A DNA stretch of 64,000 nt from Neopestalotiopsis rosae (lineage: Eukaryota > Ascomycota > Sordariomycetes > Amphisphaeriales > Sporocadaceae), in contig JALGAS010000001.1 of assembly GCA_023078685.1 (NCBI GenBank), positions 8,263,511 to 8,327,510 of the forward strand. The letters run 5' to 3'. The translations under genes were made by a program, and so were the position numbers. Below the pieces are notes generated by a model that saw nothing but the letters and a program-made list of their open reading frames with translations, made no database searches and had not been told where the DNA came from. Shown here in pieces: positions 10,473 through 24,034 of the stretch (within the stretch, counting starts at the first letter, position 1; every line of letters starts with the position of its first letter).

Positions 10473-12297
10473 TCACCAAGAGTGTTTACTGTCGTCTGGA
10501 GACCCGTATCTGTTAGAGAATAAATTCAGAGCCTCAGGAAAACTCTGTTTGAGAGTGATCTCGACTACGTGCGTCCCCGCTGTCACTTTCGGTAGCCACT
10601 GAATCTTCTTACGTCCTATAACCAAGAAAATTCGGCAACGATGGAACAGTTGATATGTTTTAGGAAAACCTCAGTACGTGGAGGGAGCCCATACCCACGG
10701 GCCAATCAGCTACACGCCAATGTTCGTCAGGTATCTCGATTTGCATGGCGATCATAATTAGTCAAGCATTCTGGAATGGCAAATCTGTAGATGATATTGA
10801 AACCTGCTTTGCTGGCTGCGGCAGTTGATCTCGATATACAATTACTAAGGTTCGCGGGTTATTGAACGTGTTTAGAGCATCATTGAGAAATTATGGAATC
10901 TAAGCTTACATAGCAAGTGGCAGAATTTCCCGCGGTCTTTTGCTGTCAGCAAGGCTCGACTGTGTAGAATACCCAGCCCAGAAAGCTTGTTGATATCAAT
11001 TGGATTTTTGTAAATAATAATATCAACTCCAGTCGGATATAAATAACGCCGTTATCTGAACTCTTGCTGATGCCACCGGGATGCTACTGTAGGGGCTGCC
11101 GTGCGAATCAATGCTCCCTTGTGGTGTAATGTTGTTCCGTACGTGATCATGTCACTCGGCTGTAAGCTCGAGGTTGATAAATTTGAGAGCGTTTCTGCGG
11201 CGCTCGTGTTTCAACCTCACTGCTGGATTAAAGTAATCAATAATCTACTTACAGATGCTTGAACGGAGCTGTCTGTAAGGGTGAATGCCGATCTTCGAAC
11301 GTTGCAAGAGAAAGCGCTTCTTGACTTCATTATTTGAAATTTGGTCGCAGATCTGCAGTTGGGGTTCGAACGGAAGGGGACCGGACAGGTGAAAGTTGAC
11401 CAACGGCTCTTCTTGACCAAAGGGCAGCTGCAGATTTGTCTTTGATAGCCGTAGTTGGCTGGATAAAGGATAACGGGTGTTGCAGAGGGTTCATCGCCGA
11501 TAATGGTCATTGAAAAGTGATGAAAAGCTTTCAGCAGCATCAATCATGAAAAATCTATTAAAAGCTTATGACTGACCATATATGCGAGGATCTCGAGCTT
11601 CATTTGTTGAAGGACTTCAGAGGGTGCAAAGCTACCAAGGGATTACGATAACCAAAAAATACATGACATAGCCATGCCTCAGGACTCAGCGTCACCTGAT
11701 GACTAATTTAGCATGGCTAAGAGGGGTTGATCATTTACTGGCAGGTGAGTATAAGTTTTGGTTCGAATGGTCTGTGGAGGCTGTCTTTCTCGGTTGAATC
11801 CCACCAAGCTTAGGAAATCAGAATGCCATGTATAGACGACAAGAAGATATTCGACAAAATCCTGCCCCGGTCGCGCTCCGTACTCTTTGATGATTTTTCG
11901 GTTACCGGGAGGTACAATTTCACAAAGTCTCTGCGAACGATTGCACCACAGTCTTGATTCCTGCTCGCGGTGATAGAGGCCAGGAATATGTATAGAGATT
12001 ATGGAAGGAAACGTACGGACGAACAGTGAAACATGATTTGGGCGCGGTATTTTCCGTGGTACTCTTAATGGAAATGACGATATGTAGAAGCATCTTGTTG
12101 TCATCATGCACTGAGAGTGTTTTAATGAAGATGTCCAATGGGGACTTCTGACAATCATCGTTGCGCATCTTACCTACCACCTCAATGGGGTTGTGATAAT
12201 TGAAGACGCTTCTCGACCTTTGGCATTCGCAAGTATCGGCGGCAAGGTCAGATTTATTGTGGGAATCTCCATAATGTAGTGGTAATCCTAACAACAT
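10473..12297 (-). CDS. Unresolved multi-exon gene or decaying gene, function unknown
   Basis: No single long frame exists, but a series of coding-like islands runs on the minus strand. (a) 12297-12112 ends SPLDIFIKTLS. (b) 12061-12017 reads YHGKYRAQIMFHCSS and joins in phase through a 56-base intron (GTACGT donor, CAG acceptor) to (c) from 11960, containing EIVPPGNRKIIKEYG and GQDFVEYLLVVY. (d) about 11480-11275 contains LPFGQEEPLVNFHLSG and KKRFLLQRSKIGIHPY, joined through GTAAGT to HERRRNALKFINLE and a TGA at 11154-11152. (e) about 11030-10915 has NPIDINKLSGLGILHS. (f) 10845 onward has IVYRDQLPQP. (g) IPDEHWRVADWPVG. (h) RKKIQWLPKVTAGTHVVE, ending TGA at 10475-10473. Some joins need stops or weak sites, so it may be one gene with several introns, two genes, or a pseudogene. 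The upstream MYST gene ends only 18 bases before the first ATG, on the same strand. Confidence 0.4.
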
Positions 12298-12315
12298 TCT
12301 GGGGGGGTTTTAGAA

Positions 12316-14156
12316 TTATTCCTCGTCTTCGGCTTCAAGCTCCTTGATGGCGTAGCCCTCCACAAACCCGTCTGGATCACAAACCCTCTCAAGGTCGATT
12401 TTGTTGTCCTCCACCCATTGACGTACGGCGACCTTGTCAATTTTTACACGAGGGACTTCGCTGGCCTCTTGTTCTTTTGCTTCTTCGTCGCATTCGTCCT
12501 CCTGCCCAGCTGGACGAGGTTTCGGAGGACCTATACCTCCCTCCTCAATCAGATTCATCTCTCGAAGTATCGCCAGACAATCCTCCAGTGCTATCCATGT
12601 CTCTCTGCTGCAATCCTCGAGATCCACCAGAAGTTCCTCATTCGTGCGGCCCTTTGCTACTTCCAAGCCAAGAAGCCATCGTGTTATCTCACCTGCCCAA
12701 TACCGCTTGTAACCTTTCCGACCAAGCTCTGAGATGGGCTTTTCTGGCCCACCGATGATACCCTCACGTTTGGAGATCTCATAAGAGATGCCCATGAGAA
12801 GTGCACCAAGCCCTTTCCTTTGCCAGGGGGGAAATACAAGGATACATGCCAAATTGTTGTTATCCCATGACATCTTTTCCTTGGAGAAAAACCCACAAAT
12901 CCTGGGAGCAGGAATCTGTCCCGATGGCTCTGGGGGAGGAGTGTACGTCAGTAGAAAGTATGTAAATCCTGTCACGTCAAAGAATACCGACTTGTTGTCG
13001 AGAAAAAGCTTGGCAAAGAGGGAAAGATTTTGACAGAATAACTACACTCAATTAGTCGCTGGCTGTGGAGGCTCTGGATTGGGATAGGACTCACTGCGTC
13101 GCGCTCTCCATCGACCTCCCACACGCTCCAGTCGCCCTTGTCTGTGGCAAGTCCGTCATTCCTGGCAGGACGTTTGGAACGTGCAGTCTGCTTCGGGTGG
13201 GTGTAGACCTTTGTCCCTGGTACGTAGGCCAGGCTCTGGCAGTAATTTACATGCTCTGTCCATGATACTAGCTCTTTTGAATACTTGAAGCAGCACGGGC
13301 ACACGTACAGTCGGTCCAGGACTGCCTCCTTTTCCTTCTTGCCCCCTCCTATCTTGGCTCCATTGCCTTGTTCGCGAAGGCCCGGATTGCCCGACGTATC
13401 TCCCAGCACCTCCTTGCTATAATACGATGGATACCATGTTTTGAAGCAGATGTCGCCCAGCGCAACCTTGTCGATGTTGCGATCTGCTCTTGGGGTGGGG
13501 GGTGGCTTGGGAATGGTTGTAGCAGAAGCCCGGCGCCGCGGCGTCAGGGACGATACCGTCGCGGGATCTGGGTAATTGTTTGCATGTGTCGCTTGCGGCC
13601 GTGACTGTGGTGATGATCTTGATTGTGACACGTAGGTTCTCGGTCGTGATGTGTTGGCTTGTATCTTTGGCTCTGCCTTGGCTACATTCGGGGATGCTGG
13701 TGCGACGGTTGGTGGTACTGCAGCCTGCGTTGTACTCGCCGCCGGTTTTGACCGCTTTTTCTCCACGGATGGTTTTGTCCTGACAGCGATGGATGACTCT
13801 ACTCCTGGTTCTGCTTCTGGCTCGGCTGTCTGACCTCCTGCTCGTCTCGTCGCCTTGGGTGCAGGCGCTGGCGTAGGCGGAGTCGCTGCCGTTTCGGAAG
13901 GGGGTTGTGTCTGCTCAGCACTTTCAAGCTTCGGCGCGTCGCCGGTCTGCGACTTTGGGAGGAAATATCTTGTAATAGTATTCTGAGGATTCTCTAGAGT
14001 ATTGGCGCGTATGCGACCACTTCTACGCTGTTTCTCAGGCTCGGCGCCTGCTAGGGGTGCCGCTCCAGCGCTGTGTCGCGTCGTCCGTCGGGGGGCGGCA
14101 GAGGAGCTCTCTGCGGTAGGCTCATCGTGGGGTTGTTTGCGCTTTTGCGGCGCCAT
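12316..14156 (-). CDS. MYST-family histone acetyltransferase (SAS2-like)
   Basis: Acetyl-CoA:histone lysine acetyltransferase of the nucleus. Exons 14156-13095 and 13041-12316 flank a 53-base intron (GTGAGT...GTAG) and give 595 residues. Residues 1 to about 240 are a disordered Ser/Pro/Ala/Arg-rich extension beginning MAPQKRK. The MYST zinc finger is at about 284-306 (CPCC...H..YC). The catalytic domain follows: CQNLSLFAKLFLD, VFFDVTGFTYFLL, then Cys420, acetyl-CoA-binding QRKGLG at 428-433 and Glu454 in GGPEKPIS. The Cys-Glu spacing of 34 equals that of yeast Esa1. No chromodomain or PHD finger is seen, which argues for the SAS2 type rather than Esa1 or Sas3. The frame stays open upstream to 14300, but MAPQKRK is the likelier start. 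The tail after the catalytic domain is acidic. Confidence 0.94.
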
Positions 14157-14898
14157 GATGCCTCTCTCTCCTGGCCCCCTGATCGAATGACTGGAAAACC
14201 GACCGTGGCTTGAGCTTGTAACAGGAAAAAGGCAATAGCTATCCGAGGGATCAATGGTAGACACAAGCTCTCTATGTTTGCAACGTCGTCCCTGGCGCAA
14301 GGTCGAAGCTAGGAGCTAAATGCGCATTACGTAAATCCCCGGAAATTTTCCGCCTCTTGTGATGATTCGCTTTGTTTCAACATAAAAGATGCACACATTT
14401 ATCATTGGGAATTCAATCTGTCATGGATGTAAACAATTGAAATACCGTGTTTTCTGAAAACCTTCAGCTAGACTTTCAAGTCAAGTCGGAAAGTGCAAGA
14501 TTCCCAAGTGCTCGCCCAAGGACGTTTGCGTGCGCTCTACTACACGTAGGCGCCCTGAGTCCTTGACTTACATACCTCTAGCCTCTAGGTACACTTTTCC
14601 AACATGCATCCATCCACTCTGAAGGATTCAAAAGGCCGCGAACCATTTCCTGCGCTGTAATGATTTTGTTCATCTTAATTTGATGAATCGAAGGAGTGTG
14701 ACTAGTGTTCGTCAGCTATAGTCACACATTTAATAAGACTAGATGAGCACCAACGCCTTTGTACTTGGGCAACAAGAGCATTAGAGGACGAGAGAAAGAT
14801 CTGCACGACAATACTCGCCAGCGAGAAGGATTCAGCTCAAAATTCAGATGGCTCAGCAACTTCAGATCACAAGAATCTGCAACAAAAGCAAACATGGA

Positions 14899-14944
14899 CC
14901 ACGCGAGGATGGAAACACCGCGATAGGTATCCTACCTCGCGTGG
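14899..14944. repeat. Inverted repeat with 10-bp perfect arms
   Basis: CCACGCGAGG at 14899-14908 and its exact complement CCTCGCGTGG at 14935-14944, with a 26-base spacer. Four more pairs (ATGG/CCAT) lie outside, past a one-base bulge. It sits about 230 bases upstream of the secreted-protein ATG. Confidence 0.7.
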
Positions 14945-15057
14945 CCATCATACGTTGAAAAGGCCATCACACTACAAGCAAGAGTCTAAGGTATTGGACT
15001 ATTGGTGCAATGAACAAAAATGAGTACATGCGGTAATACTTGTTCCATGGCACACAC

Positions 15058-15063
15058 TATAAG
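15058..15063 (+). promoter_or_regulatory. TATA-like box of the secreted-protein gene
   Basis: TATAAG lies 76 bases before the ATG at 15134 and 115 before the ATG at 15173. Called by position and sequence only. Confidence 0.4.
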
Positions 15064-15172
15064 TAGCTCTGCTTTCGCTGATGTTCAAGGTGAATTTGTT
15101 CGATCAACTTTCTGAAATCATAACACCTTCTCTTTGAATTATTCCAAATCATTCCGTATTACCACCGCCACA

Positions 15173-15628
15173 ATGAGATCACTCACTTTGTTTGCAGTCA
15201 TTCTGCTCGCTTCCGTCAACGACACCCTGGGCTATGCCATCACCACTCATGACAACGACGACTACAACGGCGTCGATCCCATCTGCATCGGTACAGGCCC
15301 CGAGTCCTGTCAAGGCGTCTACAAGTGCGACAATGCCAATCTTGATTCCATGGAATGCGTCTTTTACGTCTACGATCATGACTGCCATTCCCTGCACTCG
15401 GACAACCCATGGGCCACTGTTCAGGCTGGTGTTTCTTTCACCTTTGACGGCCTCGACCACAGCATTGACATTCAAAATGCCACGGGTAGCCTCGATGCAC
15501 AGCAGATGGGCGTTGTCTGGAAGTACCTGGAAGGCTCATACGGTGATGGCTTTGGGAACGTCCGAGGCGATTGCTCGACGCAGGACAAAAAATGCGCCTT
15601 CATGAGGTCGGCGTTCACCTGCAAGTGA
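15173..15628 (+). CDS. Small cysteine-rich secreted protein, effector-like
   Basis: Unrecognised protein. From the ATG at 15173 it has 151 residues; an in-frame ATG at 15134 would add 13 residues ahead of the signal sequence, so I prefer the later one. The signal peptide is about 20 residues (MRSLTLFAVILLAS, ending DTLG before YA). The mature part carries eight Cys, in PIC, ESC, YKC, MEC, HDC, GDC, KKC and FTC, probably four disulfides, plus one N-glycosylation sequon (NAT). It is acidic, rich in Asp/Asn, and intronless. Size, signal and even Cys count resemble fungal secreted effectors or small defence-type proteins, but no family is recognised. Confidence 0.72.
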   Translation: MRSLTLFAVILLASVNDTLGYAITTHDNDDYNGVDPICIGTGPESCQGVYKCDNANLDSMECVFYVYDHDCHSLHSDNPWATVQAGVSFTFDGLDHSIDIQNATGSLDAQQMGVVWKYLEGSYGDGFGNVRGDCSTQDKKCAFMRSAFTCK

Positions 15629-15860
15629 GGAAAAGTGCTACAACAGTCTCAAGAAAAATGGGGGAATGGTGAATATGATAGACGAGCGAACGGAAGATTC
15701 GTTTGAGTTTCATTCTCAAGTATTGTGCCCAAAGTATAGGCGTGTCAATAATTGTTTCACTTGTAATACATGGAGTGATTCATCATCAAGATCGTTTGTT
15801 ATTATCAAATAGTCCACTTCGCATCTACTTTATAGAGAAATCCAGGCCACATCTTTCTTT

Positions 15861-17639
15861 TCATCGACAAGCCAGCTCGAACTCCCAAGTTTGGCCAGTA
15901 TCCACGGTTGTATTGCGCACTTCCACATAAAGCTTGGGAGGAGGTTCACTCAACTTTTCGGAAGTGATGGACCACGAAGAGAGTCCCTCACCTTCCTTGG
16001 CGGATGTGTTTGATAACAGCTCCCGGCTTATCTCCTGGCGCAGATGGACGCTCATCTTGGGCTGCCTGAAGCCGTCACGGTCCAACCAGTACTGCAGGGG
16101 TCGGTGGAACCCATCAATGACCTTGTGTTTGAGAACCATATGTGGCCGCCCCGGCAAGATGCCCGGCTTGTTAGGGTCCGCGCGCAGCTCAAAGATCAAG
16201 TGTCTTTTGTGAAACTGGCCTTTCAAGGACATGCTCAACTCCAGTAGTCCCTGGTAGATGCCCGTTCCACCAGAAGTGCAACCAATCTAAGCTATGTGTT
16301 AGCACCTCGTATCTCTAAGATCAACGTTTGGCATGGTCGATTCTAGAAGGTTGTACTATTTGGCCGCTGCATCCCTATGGGCCTTGATTTCCTCCATGAT
16401 ACGTACATCACTCACCAGAAAGGCTTTGTTCAGTGGATCCCAAAAGTTGTAAGGCATTTGTCTCGCAATGGTAACCTTGGGACCAACCGTGAACTTGATC
16501 GTGTGATTATCCTGGTGCTCAATCCTGCGCAGGTCATCCGACGTAAGGGAAGCAGGGAGATATACATCTCGCGGAGACAGCCACCAGGCCGAGTCGGGCA
16601 GCTTGTCGACGAGTTCGTGAGCGTGCGTTCTTACGAATCCGTCCATGGTCTTGGTCAAGTGGATGAAGGTGTCATGTGGTGATCCCACACGCGAGCAGCC
16701 GAGATTGAGAAAATGCCCCGTGGAGCGCACAAGGGCCAGCTCTGTCTCCCTGAGGCATATGCCCTTGTTGGTCAATCTAAGCTCACTGGTATACGGCATC
16801 CTCGCATCGGAAATTTGAAGATCGTGCGCGCCTGCAAAGTCGCGAGGATGTTCAGCAAACAGCCCGTGGTATTTGGTGGACGATTCGTTCCGCGCCTGCC
16901 ATGCGAATAGCGTTAGGTCTTTTGAGCGCCGGCATATTTCCTCTTGTAGCCTGAAAAAGGCCTTCTTGCCTTCACCATATAGCATCGGCATATTGATATC
17001 GAAAATTCCAAGCAATGAATACGACATATCTTCATCCCTTGTTGTCTGACGAGTAGCGGCCCACGACATCCGACTCGCGATGGAGACTGTATCGAGGCTC
17101 TTCTGGTGAAGTAAGATGTCAAGGGGTATCCTGGTGATTTCAGAGATCTTTGGTGCCAGATCCTGTTTTGGCCAGCTATTCTTCCACTTGCTGTCATAAA
17201 AGTAGTATAGGTTCCTTGGAGCGATGAGCTCCTGTAACGTCCAACCTCTGGTCAGCCACCGACAGTTGGGCAGATGGTCCAATACCCCTTCTAACGAATC
17301 GGCACAGTCGCCGCTCAGATCGGACAAGTAGACGAAACACACAGCAGCGTCCTTGTACCAACGAAACATGGAGTTGATGGCCTCGGACAGCTCAGCGCTG
17401 CTAGTCTTGTCGATGCAGCAAGTGTCCACCCATGCGTAATCTAGGCCACGACCCCGAGCCAGCTCACATGTCTTCTCAATTTTTGCGAAGCCTTTTTTTA
17501 ATTGTGCTGTTGGCAAATCGTTGAAGTCGCTCCAAAGCACCTCATCTTCGGCCCATGTGTGCGACAGTATCGCGTACTCGACCTTCTCATGGTCGACTAT
17601 GCTCTCCAACTTTAGACTTTCGGTGTTGATGAGCCACAT
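15861..17639 (-). CDS. HET-domain (heterokaryon incompatibility) protein
   Basis: Cytosolic HET-domain protein of the type that triggers cell death on non-self recognition in filamentous ascomycetes. Exons 17639-16416 and 16286-15861 flank a 129-base intron (GTGAGT donor, TTAG acceptor, phase 0) and give 549 residues. The start MWLINTES fits the common HET start (M-R-L-I/L-N); an upstream in-frame extension to 17735 is less likely. HET signatures in order: YAILSHTWAEDEV, the Ala-Lys-rich helix KKGFAKIEKTC, LDYAWVDTCCIDK, SEAINSMFRWYKDA, CFVYLSDL, and RWLTRGWTLQELIAP. Then comes the usual RMSWAATRQTTRDEDMSYSLLGIF and MPMLYGEG segment. The C-terminal half has no known domain (no NACHT, WD40 or ankyrin). 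The partner protein and trigger are unknown. Confidence 0.92.
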
Positions 17640-18166
17640 GACTATCGTCGAGCAGTGAATAAGCCAAAGAGAGATGAGCCGGAAAAAAGTAGAGTGCCAG
17701 GTTCCGGTCGTAAGCACCAGACTCTCAGCTTGCACAGGTGTTCTTCAACTTTCGTGATCTCGAGAATGCTCGCAAAGGGCTGTCAGCCGCGGAGAGCCAG
17801 TCCAGAGGCTGGCCCCACGGGAAGGATCAGGCGAGAAAGCATTCATCCAATCACGACGCGCATCGCCAAAATGCTAAAGTTCAGCTTCCTAGTTTACATA
17901 CGAGTCCTGCACCATCGCCATTCTTTTATCATTCTTCTCGTACCAGCTGCCAGGTATATGTAATATGCGAGTGCCTCTACATTTGAATGACTAGGTGCTT
18001 GCTGTACGGAAGATTCTGCTTTTGTGCTTGAAAACCAACGTCTTTGCCCTCTATATCCACACTGTCGTTTACTTAGTATGAACGACAGCACTCAACTGCA
18101 ATTCATTGTTGCCGGTCTTTGCATCATGGAAAATTGTGTGAGATGAGATCTAATTTTTATCGTTTT
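17640..18166. other. Intergenic, HET promoter and monooxygenase 3' side
   Basis: 527 bases between two minus-strand genes; no gene or notable motif seen. Confidence 0.6.
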
Positions 18167-20486
<2,320 letters not shown>

Positions 20487-21161
20487 TTCGATGTTGTGGT
20501 TCTTGGTAGCAGGAATTCTAAGAGTCAATGCTGGCCGTTACGTATCGGCGACAGAAAGCTGGGAACAGCAAGGATGGCACCAATGTAGGCTAAGCGACAA
20601 GGTGTGAAGCAGAGATGCGCGAGGAGGGAATGATATAAGCAACACTCTACGGCAATACGGAATAACAGGACGGAATTATTTTGAACAATTAGGAGTTACG
20701 ATGTCTTGGTCGCAATAGTGAAGTAGTGGGTGAGATACCCCAGCATCTTCAACGGCCCAATGGTGGAGAAGGCAATTGGCATATAGACACCGGATGTGGG
20801 GCAATCCCGTGGTAAGCATGAGAAAGCATGACTAAATGAGGAGACTCCGAGAATTGGAGAACCTTGAATGGGCTTTCGGCAATGTGGGGCACCATGACAG
20901 ATAGAGAAGTCGATCGACTTCCAAGCCTGCGTAGATTCGTGCGAGAGCCTATCGAGAAGACGATCGTGAAGTTTAGTACGTGGTGTAACCTGAGTATGAG
21001 TGCCGACATGACCAGTCTGACTCTGAAGCAAGAGTTTGCGCTCTTCGAAAGACTTTGATAGAGTGAATCGATGCCGAGACAATCATATGACGTAACTATG
21101 AACCAGCATGGTACATTTTGCATCATATCAGAGGCAGGAAATAGCGCCTGTAGGCCTATTC
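20487..21161. other. Intergenic, monooxygenase promoter and GRC3 3' side
   Basis: About 670 bases. Two overlapping minus-strand frames near 20700-21126 look like chance; no gene supported. Confidence 0.55.
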
Positions 21162-23573
21162 TTATTTCGCACTATTTGTACGCCCAAGGTCTCGTCGTAC
21201 CCTCCAGACACGAGATCCGTTGCCGCGCTTCTGGCTGCCTTGAAGAACCTCGATCCAGGGCCTCGGCATCGCAGCAGATTCTAAGTCTGTGCTGGACGGC
21301 TCATGATCTGAATCTATTGCCTCATCTTCTCCTATGATGTCGATTTGCTCGTCAATATCAACGTTGTTGACCGTTGAGGATTGGTAGTAGAGATCTTCCG
21401 TATAAGCCCAACCTGGTGGATCAAATCTGCCACTCACAAGGGCAATCTTCCCGCCCTTTTCAATTACTTGATTGATTCTTTCACCAGTCACGGGGCTCAG
21501 CAACTGGAGAACATGATTCTCAGTATCTATGCCGCGCAGAAGGGCAAGCCCAATAGTTTGGGAATACCTTGGGTCCAGGGTAACTCCAGATTGCACAACG
21601 GGAATCTCTTCTGGTGTGGTAGCGATCAACGGATCTCCAGTCTTTTTGATCGAACGTAAAGTCGTCTCTTCCAAGCCCGTGTCATCAAAATTGGACAGAT
21701 TATCAGCCCCTCTGTTCTTGTTCGGCTGGATTGCCATGTTACTCTCAATCTCCACTATGGCGAAAATTGTGCCATTGATGGCATCAGCTAGGATGTCTGG
21801 AGGAGCCTGGAAATCATAACACATGATTCCAATTATACCAGGCGATGGACCTGAATATCGCACGCACCAAGGTGAAACGGTGGAAAGCGGTTCGGGATTC
21901 CACGTCTGAACGCCGGCCCTGGTCTCAGAATGAAAGTAGGATAACGTCTGCATTGTCCGGAGGTGAGCAGCAGTGCGAGATGTGTATTGACTCGTTTGAG
22001 ATGGAAGTAGTGCGATCTTTCCGGATCTGAAGCTGGCTTGGAGCGTCTCGATAACGTCAAGAGGGCCCGGCGCCATGTACATGACGTGAGTTGGTTTGGC
22101 TATTTCGATCAAGGAAACTAACAGATCCAAACCAGTGCCCTGCACCCAGCCTGGTGTGTTTACAACAAGCGGTAGACTAGCAAATCTGTTGCGATAATGA
22201 GTCACCAGGTCGGCAACGGCTGAGAGGTAGAGATCCGGGTCCGATGAAGGCGAGACAGCAGCCAAAGTATGGGACCGGACTATAAAGCGGCTTGATCCAG
22301 GTACTGATTCGGGCAGTGTTCGGCAGAAAGATGGACTAAGAACTGGCTCTGTTATGCGAACGAGAGAAATCTGCCCAGGCGGACCATGTTCAGGCTGGCC
22401 AGGATCAAGATCAAGGATAGCTATACCACTGTGCTGCGGCTTCCCAGACCTTTCGTCGGTCAAGAGTTGATTGGCCAACAATCTCCCAAAGGTTGACTTG
22501 CCCGCAGATTTTGGACCAGTAATAATGGCTGACACGGGTCTACTGCGTGCAGCTTTGACTAGGCTGTCAATTTCACGATTCCATTCCGGAGGTGATTTCA
22601 AGTCGGTGAGAAGTGATCGTTTGGGGCCATCGGCAGAAGTATAAAGCTGAATTGAAAAATTAATGACTCTTGTTTTCTTTCACGGAATGCGGGGTGTCAT
22701 ACTATAGTAAAGGTTGAGTTTTCCGGCTTTTTGCCTTCTGAAGTTGAGGATTCGTCCCATAGCCCACGAAAGAGGGGCGATACTCTGCCCAGTTGTCTCA
22801 GACTTTGTGCTCCTGTGCAAGACTCTAGGTCTACATTTGCACCGTCTGGGCACCGGATAACTGGGAGAGCTTGACAATGGGATGCATGTACCCAGTGAGT
22901 CTTTGTTGTAGCTCGCAATATGGCACCACAGATGGTGATGTATCCACTAGTCACGGTGATGCCGTAGCTGCCCAAAATCACAAGACGCTGAGTTGGTTAG
23001 TGAGCGGTCATGATCCATTGGAAATATACACCAACCTCTCCATCAGCGAGTTTGAGGTGTAATTTCCCTCCCGCCTTTTTTCTGAGATTGCTTTTTGTCG
23101 GGTTAAAGCTGGAGAATTGGAGGACAGAAGCTTGGAGATTGACGGGAATGCCTTCTGCAGTCTCTTCCGAATCTGCCGCGATTGCATATGGTGTGGAAAA
23201 GCCACTACTAATACTGCCTTCAGCCTGTGGCTTGGAGACTGGCGTTGATTCGGTAATGACCTTCTCTACGGTCGTCTGTGCAGTCTGCCCTTTCTTGGAT
23301 CTCTTGGGTGTCCCAGGCGATGCCACAACAACAGCCGCTTCGGTGCTAATAGACGTGATTTGCCTTTGATGTGACGGCACTTGGGGCTCGGCGGCAGGTG
23401 TTTCAGCTTCAGGCGCTCTTGCTTGACTGCGCAGATTTCTCAGTCGAGCAAAAGCACTTTGAGCTAGGGTTCAGTAAGCACACCAAGTTCAAGTGCATAG
23501 GAATGGGCGAAATCAATCTTTTCTCACCAACAGGCGGTTCAGCAGTGTCCAACTTCCGTCGCTTTGAGGCCAT
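21162..23573 (-). CDS. GRC3: Polynucleotide 5'-hydroxyl kinase GRC3
   Basis: Nucleolar RNA 5'-kinase that works with the Las1 endonuclease in ITS2 removal during pre-rRNA processing, and in Pol I termination in yeast. Four exons: 23573-23528, 23463-23036, 22987-22703 and 22646-21162, with introns of 64, 48, 47-type short length and 56 bases; phases all fit, giving 747 residues. It begins MASKRRKLD, a nuclear-type basic start. The N-terminal region is disordered to about residue 130. Then come the beta-rich GSYGITVTSGYITICGA segment, SPPEWN, and the P-loop GPKSAGKST at 297-305. LDLDPGQPE and GQISLVRITEP follow, with VVNTPGWVQGTG downstream, as in Grc3/Clp1 kinases. The donor of the second intron is GTTGGT, less usual than the others. 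The gene is divergent from RPA34.5, another rRNA-production gene. Confidence 0.94.
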
Positions 23574-24034
23574 TTGAAAAACAAATGAACAAGTGGAATA
23601 GCTCACTTGGGAGAAATAAACAATGAATGATAACAAAAGTATGAAAAACCCGACAATCTAATTTCGAGTCAATAGAAAGTTGAGTGACCTTCCGAGAACT
23701 AGATCAGACTGGATAGCAGCAGTGAATGCAACATACAAGGGTACTTGCACGACTTTTTGGTGTGGAGCTACCAGAGCCTGTACGCTGCGCCATTGACCAA
23801 TCACAGGCTGCAATAACAGCTGCACCACGACGGGTTGATTGCTAAAGAGCCAATCATAATAAAGCTTGGCCCGCAGCTCGTGGAAACGCGTTGTCCCAAA
23901 AAATTATTATTTTATCGCATTCACGATTTGAAGCTTCAGAACATCTCTGCCCCTCCATCGCCCCCGACTTTGTTCAGCACTCTACCTGAGATCACGACGC
24001 TTCCGCCGTTCAGCCGGCTTGCAGAAGTGAAACC
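23574..24034. promoter_or_regulatory. Divergent promoter of GRC3 and RPA34.5
   Basis: The 461 bases separating the two start codons must contain both promoters. An A/T-rich stretch and a C-rich pyrimidine tract lie near 23900-23990. I could not assign a specific factor site. Confidence 0.5.

Larger units (their letters stand above)
14157..15172. other. Divergent intergenic region, MYST gene and secreted protein
   Basis: About 1 kb separating two divergent genes. It holds the hairpin at 14899-14944 and a TATA-like box at 15058. I see no gene in it. Confidence 0.6.

Noticed and set aside
12418..14190. Several plus-strand frames across the MYST gene
   Set aside because: Shadows of a well-supported minus-strand gene with catalytic residues and intron.
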